Below, in pieces: positions 47,191 through 59,300 of a DNA stretch of 64,000 bases (position 1 is the first letter of the stretch; each line of letters begins with the position of its first letter). The notes under the pieces are model-generated. The model was not told the DNA's origin. It worked only from the letters and a program-made list of their open reading frames with translations, and did not search any database. Origin of the DNA: Pachypanchax playfairii (Eukaryota; Chordata; Actinopteri; Cyprinodontiformes; Aplocheilidae). The position numbers and the translations under genes are program-made. Where the stretch lies: positions 882,471 through 946,470 of the forward strand of contig SSNP01000138.1 in assembly GCA_006937955.1 (NCBI GenBank), written 5' to 3'.

Positions 47191-47499
47191 GTATTATTTG
47201 TTAATCTATAGTTGTTCAATCTACTGTGTGTAATATAATGTACCTGAATTATTATTTTTTCAGTCTTAAATTAATGAAATCTACACAACAATTGGAACTT
47301 AAAAAAAAAATTGTAAAAGGTTTTATCTTGAGGCTAATTTATTGTATCTTATGACATTAAGCTTTTCTCAGTGATGTTGGGTTTTTATTTTTACTCTTTC
47401 ATAACCCGTTTATTGAAATTATGAAAGGAAACAGACTACAGTGCTGTCATTTATAGAAAAATCTATTATTTTGCTTTTATCGTTTTTAGGGTTTGAAAA

Positions 47500-47725
47500 T
47501 GGCAGGGGCTGCATGATGATGCAGTGGGTAGCCATTTCCTTGCAGGGAGATGGTCCTGGGTTCTAAACCAGGCTGGGACCTTTCTGTGACCGTCTATACG
47601 TATATGTGGCTCTATGATGGACTGGTGACCTGTCCAGGTGTAACTCTGCCTCTTGCCCAATGAATGCTGAAGATAGACACCAGCTACCTGTGACCCTGAA
47701 CAGGAACAAGCAGGTACAGAACATG
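47500..47725 (+). repeat. tRNA-like short interspersed repeat
   Basis: GCAGTGGGTAGCCATTTCCTTGCAGGGAGATGGTCCTGGGTTC followed by GGACTGGTGACCTGTCCAGGTGTAA, then GATAGACACCAGCTACCTGTGACCCTGAACAGGA, is a well-known repeat module in teleosts. GGTCCTGGGTTCTAAACC resembles a B box. The module's second half also appears in a different copy at 53230-53320. Confidence 0.6.
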
Positions 47726-48714
47726 ACTAACTGAAAATGGCAGTTATATTTTTAACTGTTACTGCATTTCCCACTTTGTTTATTCCTCATCTAACATGTG
47801 AGAAGCATTAGGAACATGTTTTTTTTACATTATTCATGTTAATGGCACTAACTTGTATGTAAAAATGGTGACTAATAAAAGGAAACACTAACATAATGGT
47901 CTTATTTATAAATAAATAAAATGTGGCACTCTGTGGACATGACCCTGACAACAACAGTGTCTGATGTGCACGAGAAAGTATTTTTTTCGCCCATGACCCT
48001 TTGGGGCCTCCGTAGCAGTGAGACTGCTTTCATCTTTGCCACAGGAGCATGACTCCATATTTAATTATTTAATACTTTTACAAAAAAACAATCTTTCATT
48101 AGACTTTTGTTACCAATGTCTTTCAACACTTATCTAAACAAAATATTTGTACTGACATTGTTATGAAAATAGTTATATAAAGTTGTATTTGAATTAGAAC
48201 ACCTGTTTTAATCCTCCTAGCCCTGTAAAGATTAGCCCTGACAGCTGTTATTGCATCACACCTTTGGTTCTCTTCTGTGTGTTTAATGTGTAGAGACTGA
48301 CAGCTTTACTGCTTTGGCCCTTTTACACTTTCAGTCACTCAGTCATCCAGTCCCACAATGCACCCTTTCATCTTCTGATTCCCACTCCGTGACTGGTTCT
48401 CATTTCCATGAGAATGTATCAGTGACTGCATGGCCGTGTGCGTGCAGAAAGAAATGAGAAAAAGTATAAAGAAGACATAAAGAGAGGCGAGGTCAGATTG
48501 ATGTATGAAGATGGAAACCAGAGAGGGAAGATCTAGGGAGCAGAGAGATTGTAAGAATGAGGCAGAGCACAGCAGGATGTAGGAAGAAGAGAGTTTTTTA
48601 CGTTTTTTTTTTGCTGTTAGAAGTATTTTTTGCTTCTCTTGTTTATGTCATCATGTACTCTTTATGTGGTTAAAATGACTCCTTAACTTCTACAGTTATA
48701 GTATACCATTCAGG

Positions 48715-48795
48715 TAAATGGTGTGTACTTGTATAGCGCTTCATTTAAGTCAGGTAACTCCCAAAGCGCGTCACACTACAGTATGTCATTCACCC

Positions 48796-48840
<45 letters not shown>
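48715..48840 (+). repeat. interspersed repeat copy with (CA)n microsatellite
   Basis: ACTTGTATAGCGCTTCATTTAAGTC, CCCAAAGCGCGTCACACTACA and GTCATTCACCCATTTACACAC match the repeat at 10355-10518. The ACAC end has expanded to about 18 CA units (48799-48834). Confidence 0.7.
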
Positions 48841-49299
48841 GTGGTGATAAACTACACACATATTGTAGCCACAGCTGTCCTGGAACACACACTGACAGAG
48901 ACTTTAGTGAGTCTTCTGTCAGTTTTTGTTTTGGATACAGGTGTGTAGCACCTTGACTTTTACATTCTGTTTATGTGGTTTACATTAATTTCTTCAGAGT
49001 TATTTACAAGTATCTGTTGTAAGACTAAATTACAGAACATTAGAAATAAGACAATCATGAGAACAGCACAAATAACAAGACCCAAGAAGTGTGGGTGAAA
49101 AACTCTTAATAGGCAACTCACAGAACCAGAATAAGAGATATTGTCAAAAGGACTTAAATAGGCCCTTCCATTAAAAATGTTTTTTTCTGAGGTTTCTGTT
49201 GAATATTTTAGCTCCACAGGTGTTCTTACCTTTATAGTGGGTGTGAAAACAGCCAATGAGGGAAGATATTCTGTAGAGCAAAGAAGGGTGCTTTATAAA

Positions 49300-49500
49300 A
49301 TGAAAGCCATCATAGAGAAACTCGAAGCATCATCTACTCAATACAGTAATTCATCATCAATGTGTCTTGAGTCAGAAGCTTCTTCAGATCTGCTGCTACA
49401 CAGACTGCTACAGGAGAACCTTCCTGTCTACAGCTAGAACCCTCTACAGGAGATCCTTCCTGTCCACAGCTAGAACCCTCTCCATCCTTCGTGTCTACAA
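49300..49500 (+). mobile_element. LINE 3'-end fragment with a two-copy 36-bp repeat
   Basis: ACAGTAATTCATCATCAATGTGTCTTGAGTCAGAAGCTTCTTC aligns with the minus strand of 4900-4985. Two adjacent units follow (about 49409-49480: CTACAGGAGAACCTTCC..., CTACAGGAGATCCTTCC...CTAGAACCCTCT). So this copy of the LINE end carries a dimer of the segment that is single at 4865-4905 and ~130-fold at 26380-31124. Confidence 0.8.
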
Positions 49501-49739
49501 CTAGAACCAAATGTACTGATTCACTGAAGAAACTACAAACAGTAATACTATCAGTTATTCTTAGAGCCACATTCCACAGTATTTCAACTGTAGTTGTACA
49601 GTATATACGGTTTGCTTTAGTTTCCAGCTCTGCCGTGCCACTCACAAGTTTATATACACTCATAAATATGAATGTCCTACATTTTGGGACTATTATTGAC
49701 TTAAACCATTCTTTATTGGTGTGTGAAAAACTAATACAA

Positions 49740-50010
49740 TATAATTACCTCCACCAAGGAGATAATGTTTTCATCAGGGTTTGTCTGTTTGTTAGCAGGA
49801 TAAGTCAAAAACTAATGGATAGATTTTGATTACATTTTCAGGAAAGTTCAGAAATGACCCAAAGAACAATCAATTAGATTTTGGGGGTGATCTGGATTAC
49901 CCTCTGGATCCAGGAATTTTTTTAAGGGTACAGACATAATACTTTCTACAATATGTCCAAGTGCTGCTTGGCGGAGGTCTGCGCTCTCTGAGTGCTTTTC
50001 TAGTTATATA
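49740..50010. mobile_element. short non-autonomous DNA transposon-like repeat
   Basis: It begins ATAATTACCTCCACCAAGGAG and ends CTTGGCGGAGGTCTGCGCTC...TTTTCTAGTTATA, with inverted CCTCCRCCAAG/CTTGGCGGAGG arms. The TTTGTCTGTTTGTTAGCAGGATAAGTCAAAAACTA phrase is a hallmark of a repeat found widely in fish. No coding capacity. Confidence 0.6.
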
Positions 50011-50229
50011 ATGATTTTAAAAAACAAATTTATAACAGAGTTTGTTTCTTCTATACAGAGTGACATTGTGTGTAGAGGCTCAAACGTAATGTTTAAATAC
50101 CTGTGTCATAAAGTTGTATATTTTTAACTCAATTCTACTTCACTATACCACATAGAGCTTTTCAAACAAAACAAGTCAAGTAGGATCTCAAAAAACAAAA
50201 GATTTAAAAGCTGAGACAAAAAACCTGAA

Positions 50230-50780
50230 TAAAAATGGATGCATAAATAAAAGTTTATTTATTTATGTGGCGCCAACTCATAACAAAAGTCATCTCAAAG
50301 CAGTAAACAGAAATGAGAAGTCCAGCTGACATCAACGAGTTTAGATTCAAAGCCAGTTTCATACATTCAGTTCACTCTTGTTATAACGTCATCAGATTCG
50401 GTGAATTCTAAAATGCCTGTTGATCAAAAATGTTTTCTCTCCAAGTAAACCAGCAGATTATATAGAATCTTGTTATTAACACGATTCCCTGTCCTGAACA
50501 ATAAATAACTGTTGACAGTGGAAGTAGCCTCTAACAAAACTAGAACAAGGATGAGGAGCCTTTGATAGATCAATGAAAACAAAGCAGTGTAAAATGGGAC
50601 GAAGCTCAGAACATTTGACATATTTTGAGGTTCTGTTTGAGTTAAAGATGGAACAATCTTGGATTAGGGAAAGTAAAATATTTTCTCTAATAGACAGAAT
50701 TTTCTGAGTAAACAGTAAAACAGAATGATTGTTAAGGGAATGCACTGATCAACAGAGGAGGGGCTTTGAATCAATCTGGC
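50230..50780. repeat. probable diverged interspersed repeat
   Basis: TTTATTTATGTGGCGCCAACTCATAACAAAAGTCATCTCAAAG is similar to a teleost repeat phrase (TATAGCACCAATTCACAACA...GTCATCTCAAGGCAC). The following 450 bases, including GGATGAGGAGCCTTTGATAGATCAATGA, may belong to the same element. Boundaries are uncertain. Confidence 0.4.
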
Positions 50781-51263
50781 TGCAGTTCCTAAAACATCCT
50801 GGTTTTACTTCATAACATGGACCTTATTTTAAGCACAGTTCATAAATTTTCTGCAGGGTTCAGGTTGGAACTTTCAGAAGGCCTAATGTTAGTCTGTTTT
50901 ATCCATTAAGAAACCAGTTTTAATGTGTATTTGGCCTCATTTTGTTGGAACACCCAGCCGTGTTCAAACTTAAACAAACTCGCTGATGATTTCAAGTGAA
51001 TTTGAAGAATTTAGATTTGTAACATCCATTAAAACTCAAATGCTACAGGCTGCAGCGGCTGAAATACAAGTAATTAATTAACAATTCTCAGATTCAAAGG
51101 TAAAACAAGAACAAACACAAGGAATAAATTAGAGCTATAACAACAAACTAAGCGCTTTCAAAATAAAACAAAAACAGCGATCAAACCTTTCCTGGTTGGA
51201 CAGAAAACAGGTCCAAATGAAACCAAGAGGAACCACTTCTCTGTTTAAAGTCTAACAGGTATA

Positions 51264-52865
51264 CAGTGGGGCAAAAAAGTATTTAGTCAGCCACCAATTG
51301 TGTAAGTTCTCCCACTTAAAAAGATCAGAGAGGCCTGTAATTTTCATCATAGGTATACCTCAACTATGAGAGACAAAATGAGGAAAAAAAATCCAGAAAA
51401 TCACATTGTCTGATTTTTAAAGAATTTATTTGCAAATTATGGTGGAAAATAAGTATTTGGTCAATAACAAAAGTTAATCTCAATACTTTGTTATATAGCC
51501 TTTGTTGGCAATGACAGAGGTCAAACGTTTTCTGTAAGTCTTCACAAGGTTTTCACACACTGTTGCTGGTATTTTGGCCCATTCCTCCATGCAGATCTCC
51601 TCTAGAGCAGTGATGTTTTGGGGCTGACGCTGGGCAACACGGACTTTCAACTCCCTCCAGAGATTTTCTATGGGGTTGAGATCTGGAGACTGGCTAGGCC
51701 ACTCCAGGACCTTGAAATGCTTCTTACGAAGCCACTCCTTCGTTGCCCGGGCGGTGTGTTTGGGATCATTGTCATGCTGAAAGACCCAGCCACGTCTCAT
51801 TTTCAATGCCCTTGCTGATGGAAGGAGGTTTTCACTCAAAATCTTACGATACATGGCCCCATTCATTCTTTCCTTTACACGGATCAGTCGTCCTGGTCCC
51901 CTTGCAGAAAAACAGCCCCAAAGCATGATGTTTCCACCCCCATGCTTTACAGTAGGTATGGTGTTCTTTGGATCCAACTCAGCATTCTTTCCCCTCCAAA
52001 CACGACAAGTTGAGTTTCTACCAAAAAGTTCTATTTTGGTTTCATCTGACCATATGATGTTCTCCCAATCCTCTTCTGGATCATCCAAATGCTCTCTAGC
52101 AAACCGCAGACGGGCCTGGATGTGTCCTGGCTTCAGCAGGGGGACACGTCTGGCACTGCAGGATTTGAGTCCCTGGCGGCGTAGTGTGTTACTGATGGTA
52201 GCCTTTGTTACTTTGGTCCCAGCTCTCTGCAGGTCATTCACTAGGTCCCTCCGTGTGGTTCTGGGATTTTTGCTCACCGTTCTTGTGATCATTTTGACCC
52301 CACGGGGTGAGATCTTGCGTGGAGCCCCAGATCGAGGGAGATTATCAGTGGTCTTGTATGTCTTCCATTTTCTAATAATTGCTCCCACAGTTGATTTCTT
52401 CACACCAAGCTGCTTACCTATTGCAGATTCAGTCTTCCCAGCCTGGTGAAGGTCTACAATTTTGTTTCTGGTGTCCTTTGACAGCTCTTTGGTCTTGGCC
52501 ATAGTGGAGTTTGGAGCGTGACTGTTTGAGGTTGTGGACAGGTGTCTTTTATACTGATAACGAGTTCACACAGGTGCCATTAATACAGGTAACGAGTGGA
52601 GGACCGAGGAGCCTCTTAAAGAAGTTACAGGTCTGTGAAAGCCAGAAATCTTACTTGTTTGTAGGTGACCAAATACTTATTTTCCACCATAATTTGCAAA
52701 TAAATTCTTTAAAAATCAGACAATGTGATTTTCTGGATTTTTTTTCCTCATTTTGTCTCTCATAGTTGAGGTATACCTATGATGAAAATTACAGGCCTCT
52801 CTGATCTTTTTAAGTGGGAGAACTTACACAATTGGTGGCTGACTAAATACTTCTTTGCCCCACTG
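51264..52865 (-). mobile_element. structurally intact Tc1-like DNA transposon (IR/DR type)
   Basis: The element starts CAGTGGGGCAAA and ends TTTGCCCCACTG, flanked by TA at 51262-51263 and 52866-52867. The inverted repeats are about 200 bp and nearly identical. Each contains an outer direct repeat at the tip (GGGGCAAAAAAGTATTTAGTCA) and an inner one (GGTGGAAAATAAGTATTTGGTCA at 51441-51463; mirrored at 52666-52688). This is the IR/DR layout of Sleeping Beauty-class Tc1 elements. It encloses one uninterrupted transposase ORF and lies in the rgs22 gap. Confidence 0.93.
51480..52502 (-). CDS. Tc1-like transposase, full length, 340 aa
   Basis: It is a complete 340-residue frame, the usual length for Tc1 transposases. 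An N-terminal paired-like helix-turn-helix is seen (LSKDTRNKIVDLHQAGKTES; KKSTVGAIIRKWK), then a GRPR-like hook (SGAPRKISPRG) and a second HTH (TRRDLVNDL...TKATISNTLRR). The catalytic DDE triad is in IIWSDETKIELFG, FQHDNDPKHTA and SPDLNPIENLWREL, with 34-residue-type spacing between the last Asp and Glu. A glycine-rich box (VKHGGGNIMLWGCFSARGPG) is present. The C-terminus is VIANKGYITKY. No stop or frameshift is seen, so the protein could be functional. It cuts and pastes at TA sites. Confidence 0.93.
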   Translation of the reverse strand: MAKTKELSKDTRNKIVDLHQAGKTESAIGKQLGVKKSTVGAIIRKWKTYKTTDNLPRSGAPRKISPRGVKMITRTVSKNPRTTRRDLVNDLQRAGTKVTKATISNTLRRQGLKSCSARRVPLLKPGHIQARLRFAREHLDDPEEDWENIIWSDETKIELFGRNSTCRVWRGKNAELDPKNTIPTVKHGGGNIMLWGCFSARGPGRLIRVKERMNGAMYRKILSENLLPSARALKMRRGWVFQHDNDPKHTARATKEWLRKKHFKVLEWPSQSPDLNPIENLWRELKVRVAQRQPQNITALEEICMEEWAKIPATVCENLVKTYRKRLTSVIANKGYITKY

Positions 52866-53194
52866 TATTTACTTGATCAATCCAGATTAAGCCAAGTTTA
52901 AAAGCAGAGTTTTAAGATCAGCAGTTCCCAACACAGAATAAAGTTTGGCACTGATTTACTATTAAAAACCATCCACATAAAGCAGAACTTTACAGTAGTT
53001 GGAATTATGTTTCGGTTTAGTGACGTTGAAACTGACAAATACACAATTTCCTTTAAGACTTTGAGATGAATGTTTCTTGCTTAAACAGTTCAGTAAACAA
53101 CACGTCTCAACAAAGACATGTATTTCACTAACAACCAATATAAAAACAAAACATAGTGAGAGGAAATACTATGTATTTTTATCTATAGATTGTT

Positions 53195-53367
53195 TTATCC
53201 ATCCATCTTCTAAACCTGCTTCTTCCTTTTCAAGGTCGCAGGGAGCTGGTGTCTATCTCCAGCGGTCCAGCGGGGCGAGAGGCTGGGGACACCCTGGACA
53301 GGTAATCAGTCCATCACAGGGCCACACTTAGAAAAACAACCACTCACACACACACACTCACACCTAG
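53195..53367 (+). repeat. interspersed repeat module ahead of the 12-bp minisatellite
   Basis: CCATCCATCTTCTAAACCTGCTTCTTCC...AGGTCGCAGGGAGCTGGTGTCTATCTCCAGC...CACCCTGGACAGGTAATCAGTCCATCACAGGGCCAC is a very common teleost repeat. It ends in a CACACA run just before the minisatellite. Confidence 0.65.
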
Positions 53368-53793
53368 GGACCCACTGATGGACCCACAGCTGGACCTACT
53401 ACTGGACCCACAGCTGGACGCACTGCTGGACCCACAGCTGGACCTACTGCTGGACCCACAGCTGGACCCACAGCTGGACCCACAGCTGGACGCACTGCTG
53501 GACCCACAGCTGGACCTACTGCTGGACCCATGCTGGACCTACTGCTGGACCCACAGCTGGACGCACTGCTGGACCCACAGCTGGACGCACTGCTGGACCC
53601 ACAGCTGGACCTACTACTGGACCCACAGCTGGACACACTGCTGGACCCACAGCTGGACCCACAGCTGGACCCACAGCTGGACGCACTGCTGGACCCACAG
53701 CTGGACCCACAGCTGGACGCACTGCTGGACCCACAGCTGGACCCACAGCTGGACGCACAGCTGGACCCACAGCTGGACCCACAGCTGGTGTGG
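53368..53793. repeat. 12-bp minisatellite, about 35 copies
   Basis: Units alternate among CCACAGCTGGAC, CTACTGCTGGAC and GCACTGCTGGAC. The 12-bp period keeps several frames open on both strands (LDPQLDALLDPQ; GPAVGPAVRPAV), producing spurious ORFs of up to 159 codons. The CAGCTG core is palindromic, so single strands could form small hairpins. Confidence 0.93.
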
Positions 53794-53829
53794 TGAGTCC
53801 TCAGTTGCTCCTGTTTTTTTATGTTTTGC

Positions 53830-56100
53830 AAATTTCTATTCAAGTCACTGAAATCATGTTATCCAACAGGGATTTAACTCTATTCAAATTATACATTTGA
53901 ATTAAATTTTGGTTTTCATTAATGTTTCAAATTACATTAATTTTATAGCATTTTCAGAATGCAGCAGCAGGTTACTATTTTTGGCCACGAACAGTTTATT
54001 TTATGTTCCCTGCACAAAAATAAATATGCATTTTAATTATAGATCATCATATTAATAATACAAGAAATACCAGTAGCAGAAACAGGTGACTTGAGATATT
54101 TGAGGTTCAATGGTTAAAGAAACTTACATTCAGAGGGTTAAAAATAAATAGTAACGAATGGCGGTCATTTGTGACAAGAACTCATGTTGATGAAAAACCT
54201 TACGCAGAAAAACAGGTTGAGAGGAAAGTTTGTTTTTAAATAAAACCTGACTATTAATATTAATATTAATATTGACTCTGTTGGATCCTATTCAAATCTT
54301 CCATGGAGATGCAGTAGTAACAAACAGCCAGCAGGTGTCAGTCTTCTGCTTCATTGGCTGAATGAAATACTCAAAGGCAACGTGTCATTTTTGAAGTGAT
54401 TCACAGCTTAATGAATCTTTAATTTCACAGTCACTGTGTGACATTTGGTGATACAGAGTCACTAATGAAGCATGAACTCAGTTCAGCTGATGCGGTTTAG
54501 GTTTAGCAGACCTGAAACACAGAAAAAAGCTCCCTTTTAACAAGACCAGTCCTCGAGGTCAGTCAGTGTAACAGTTGTTAAATCACTAACTTTTCACCAA
54601 CATGATCATAAAACATTTCTACAGAAAGTTTTCAGCTCGTCTGAATGTGCAGCTGAATGTTTCTGTAAAGCATGAGGTTGTTTTGTTTGGAGCAGGTGCT
54701 TCTCTTTTGGTGAGCATCTTCTCAGTATGTGGTGTAAAACTTGACTCTAGAAGGTGGCGCTGGTGTTCCAGCTGTTTTCATTCTGAGCCTTGGTGGTTCT
54801 TTAGTTGTTCCTGAACAGCATAAATAATTTTCTTTCATCTGCGGGTGATGGTTTGAGTCTTTTTCCAGACTTTTGGAAAGTGTTGACACATCTGGTTAAA
54901 CTGTTCTTACATATAGTTGTTTGAACTGATAAACTTTGAGTCTAAAGTTGTTTTTAAATGTATCTAAAAAAACTTTTTAAACTTGTGTAAATGAGTTCCT
55001 TAGACTTTATCAAGGTTCTGAGTATTGACCAATCAAATGAGTACTTTCAAATAAATTCCCTTTTTATACCACTGCAGAGAAAATAAAAGCTGCAGTCAAT
55101 CATGATCACTAAGTAAATAAACCTTGTCAAGTTAAGACATTCCAGAACTTTCAGCACCACTTCTTTAAAATATCTGTATATTTTTGACCCCATGAAGAGA
55201 TAAAATTCACCATAAATTCAGACTTTTGAACCCAACAAAGAAGCATGTTGTATTCCATGTCTGAAAACTCAATGTAAAAAAACAGATTTGATGTTCATGA
55301 TTATGATAAATGTATCTAAACTTTTGGGTGTATGTTGGACAGGTTTTCATGTAACCTGTTACTCCCTGGTTGCTCCATCGGATAGAAAAACTCAAACCCT
55401 CTGTCTCATTATGTTATCAAGTTTACAATGTTTAGTGATGCAGCGTATCATTAAGTAATGAGGGGTAGGTGCAGCTTGGCGTTCCACTCCGGAGGAGGAG
55501 ATTAGTACAAGGGTGGAAAAGATGGTTAAAAGGTGAAGAGGAGTTCAGAGATCAGGGAGACTCCAGAAAGGCTGAGTCTTTATAAGTAGATCTGTGGAAT
55601 CTAAAACAGGAAAGTTTACAACTTAAATGAATGAAGACAAAACAGCAGAGACGTTAGATGGTCAACGTTAGCGGTTTTTGACCTTGTGCCTTTTAAGCTC
55701 TCAGAGTACATCAATGCAGAGCTAGAAGAGAAGTCTGGAAGGTAAGGAGAAGTCCTTGTGGGACTCCAAATATTTTAAATAAGGTATTTCCTGGTCTGAA
55801 GGCATGTGCAGTTTTCTTCATGACTTGGCTTTGTCAGATATGTGCTGGCGTTGGTTTTAGTTTTCTTAAATTGGATCCTGGTGGAAGAAACTGTGTTTAA
55901 TGATTAATCTTCTGTTGTAGACGTTTGAGATCTGTTTCTTCTCTGCTTCTGAACAAAGATATTTTGGTGCGCTGGAACATTTTGCTTTAGACTGAGGACG
56001 ATCTCAGGAAAGATTTTATCTGAACAGTTGTGACTCATTGTTGTAAAATTTATGTCACTGGCAAATGACACGTTTCTCACACATAGCTCACATATTTTTT
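53830..56100 (+). other. AT-rich DNA without identified content
   Basis: No exon, RNA gene or clear repeat was recognised. An (ATTAAT)n-like stretch lies at 54254-54275. Short frames show no family resemblance. Confidence 0.45.
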
Positions 56101-56109
56101 TTTCTGGAT

Positions 56110-56335
56110 AATGATGAATTTAATCTATATAGCACTTTTCAAGGTACCTAAAGTGTTTCACTGTGAAACCATTATGCATTTACACTCTCTCTCTCATACT
56201 CCGGTGGTAGTAAATTACCTTGTAACCACAGCTGCTTTGGGACGGCCTGACAAATGGAAAGCTGCTTTTTAGCGCCGTTAGCCGTCGGACCACCAACGTT
56301 GATATGTAGGTATGGGAGGATGGAGCTGGTTTGAT
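56110..56335 (+). repeat. interspersed repeat copy next to rgs22 exon
   Basis: TCTATATAGCACTTTTCAAGGTACCTAAAGTGTTTCAC, ACACTCTCTCTCTCATACTCCGGTGG and GCCAACCTTCTGATTATTAGCAGCTTTAGCTCCTTATCCTCTACCGCAG match the repeat at 10355. Its last part appears to supply the polypyrimidine tract and CCGCAG acceptor before 56387. Confidence 0.55.
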
Positions 56336-56386
56336 TTGCCAACCTTCTGATTATTAGCAGCTTTAGCTCCTTATCCTCTACCGCAG

Positions 56387-59300
56387 GGTGAAGGGTTGTT
56401 GATGAACCATTCTGAAGATGTGATGCTGTTTCGACGGGTTCTACGCGATCCCAACACCTGCCAGCAGTTCCAAATCTTTGTCTCTCTGAAGGGAGGCTTT
56501 CTGGAAAATAATGTACGTTTCTGGGTGGAAGTACAGAAATACAAGGTAAAAGTTTGGGATAAAAATTGAGCCTGAAATATTTATTCATCTCAGTATAATA
56601 ATCTTTGTTGATAATTTAAAAATGTTTTATGGTTTCTAAAGAACGACACTATTAATGTTTCTTATTCTGCCTAAATACAGGATCTTTGTCACTCCCACAG
56701 TGACGAGGCCACCATCCAACTAAAGATCTCCACTATCATTAGTTGTTTTATCGATTCCTTCATGCCTCCCACCCTGCAGATAGACATCACTCCTGATCAG
56801 GCGCAACACATTCTGAGTAAAAGGCACAAACTGGAACCGTACATCTTCAGAGAGGCACAGGTACTGTGTTTCTGTGTGTAAGAACTGGAAAAATATTTGT
56901 AACTTACTAGTTTCAATCTGCTCATTTAGGTGTCAGTGTTCAATGAACTGTTGAAGTTTTGGCCTGAGTTTCAAGTGCTTAGAAGCAGTGTCCCAGAAGA
57001 GCAGCTTCTTCCTCTGTTGCAGCAGAAACAAATGAAACACAGAGCCAGAGAACGGAGACAACGAAGGAAAGAGGACGAGGAAGATCAGAGAAGAGAACAA
57101 GTGAGGAAAAAGAAAGTTATAAGAATTCAACACAGTTTTATTGTAGCAGTAAAATCCATTTAACCCCCTTGTTCTTATTCAGGCAACATTAAAATGTCTA
57201 ATGGAACTAAAGGAAGAGCTGAAGAGACACTCGTCTTTTAGCGATAAGAAGGACGATATGGACGACACGGAGGACATAGAACAAGAGGAGAAAAGTGAAC
57301 ATTCATCAAGGGCAGATTCCAGGCTGGTTTTAACCCCTCCACACACAGTAAGAACCAGCCTGGTGTTCTTAATGAGAAAACATTAGAAAGTTAAAGATGT
57401 TTACAGATTATCAGTCCATTGAAATCCATCAACAACTCACCTGTTTCACATGGCTGGTAAAGTTCTTTATTATTTAACTGTTTGTGGAGTTACTAGAAAG
57501 AAGTATCTTGATGTGAAACATTTTAAACAAACATGATGTTTTGTCAAATTTTGCTAGAAATCTGAAAAAAAAAAAGCTTGTGCCAATCCTGAGATTTGAT
57601 TTGCTAACAATCATAAAAATAAAAACACAACAAAGTAAGATGAAAACTGGAGAGAAAATAAAGTCAATACTCTAAACTTGTATGTTACATTTGAACGATT
57701 TTATATCTGAACCCCTTCTTTCAGCTGCTTTGGTCATACTCTGAATGTGTTGCTGGTCTGAACAGTGAAGAGATGCTGCCGGAGGGGCGGAGTCAGTCTG
57801 AGACCTCATTCTCCACAGTCTCAGGTAAGCAAACAAACATCACCCAAACAATCCTCTAATTCTTTGTAAAGAAAGTAGATGCATGCTGCAGGCACCTACA
57901 GAATGTTTACATACATTGTCACTGCACGTGTTTTATTGTTTTTATAGCTGTTGTGCCTAAAAGGATTTTGCCTGTATGATATAACGTATCAGTGTCAGCT
58001 GTTTTGGTGCTAATAGAATGAACAACAGGTAACTAAAGGAGAAACAATTAGACAAACCCATAAACAGGACTGTTCTGTAGGTGGAGCCACAGACGTTTTT
58101 TCACACCTCTTTATTTGTCTGCTTTTCAGTAGTTTTACATTTGACCTAGATCAGTGTCACTACTGGTAGCATGAGGGAAAACCAGGACCCTGCAGAGGAT
58201 GGACAGCCTGTCCAACTTAATTCAGACATAGTTCAGGTCTATAAACTTCTGTATTTCAAAATTCTTGTATAAACCCAAACCAATAAGTTTAAAACACTAC
58301 AAAAGTCTAACAGCTGGAGTGACCTAGAACTTCCAAACATCTACAATTAGTGCCCAACTCAAACGCTATGGTATTTAAAAATGGATCAAAAAAGCATTTT
58401 AGAAAAATGACATGAACTGAACAAACATTTAGCAATAAAATCCAAATCTAAGATCTTCAATTTTCAGTTAGCAAGTCAAGTTCTTTGAGTATAAAGGGTA
58501 AGTTTACAAAATGTTTACAAACTCTTGTTAAAATAAGGTCATTAAACACACAAAAATCATATTACAGAAGGATATAAATCCCTCAGTATTAATCAATATA
58601 TTAGATCGATCCAGGTATTTTTTGTTTTTTAAGAAAACTCTGTAATGTTTTCAGCACCGTCACAGAGCCGAAACCCGCTTTAAGATGATGAATTTATTGT
58701 TATTTCACAAACTCCATGGCATCAGGAATTTTTTTTTAAAGAAGTTCAAGTTTCTTACAAACAAAGGAAATAAATGCAAGATCTTCAATTAGATAAACAG
58801 AAGTATCTTTACCAGACTTACACGTGAGGTGTACATTGACCATAAAGTGACTTCCTGACTGAGATTCAGGGGGTTTCGCTCACTACATTAGATACTTGGG
58901 AAGTGGGTCTTGGGGATGGGGTGGGTGTGGGGGTGGGGGGGGGGTGTACTTGCCCTCTGGGCTGCCTGACATGACCCCTGTCCTGCCCCTCAATTTTATC
59001 TGAAGTGTAATCATGTAGGGCCTGGGGGGACAGGTGGAACATGGAGGGTGCCTACCACCACTTTGACTACCTCCCCAGAGTCATACACATTCCAGTCCTC
59101 ACCCACACTTTAAAATAATCAGCACTGGACCAAAGACACCTGTCTGATCTCCAAAGGTAAATCGTTCTACAGCAGCAACAGCATGATCTCCTCTGAGTTT
59201 ACATTTAGTCCTGGTAACATTCAGGAGCAGCTGATCAGCTGACCTGAGTGAGAGGCTGTAGGAGATCAGACAGGTAGGATGGGACACGCCCATTCAAAGC

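Larger units (their letters stand above)
47191..56386 (+). other. 9.2-kb repeat-rich gap in rgs22
   Basis: Here the central part of RGS22, with its first two RGS domains, would be expected. I see only repeats, a Tc1 transposon, a LINE tail, minisatellites and AT-rich DNA. No frame resembles an RGS domain. Skipping from 47190 (phase 2) to 56387 (phase 0) would not keep frame. Confidence 0.6.

Noticed and set aside
51618..52449. Plus-strand ORFs of 198 and 66 codons inside the Tc1 element
   Set aside because: They are antisense shadows of the transposase on the minus strand.
53364..53851. Opposed long ORFs with Gly-Ser-Cys, Val-Gly-Pro and Leu-Asp repeats
   Set aside because: They are frames through the 12-bp minisatellite on both strands; there is no gene context.
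47191..56386. Hidden rgs22 RGS-domain exons
   Set aside because: I read through all listed frames and saw none with RGS-like sequence flanked by splice sites. A profile search could still find a diverged one.
56172..56588. 138-codon minus-strand ORF
   Set aside because: It overlaps the rgs22 exon 56387-56545 on the other strand and a common interspersed repeat; it has no recognisable domain.
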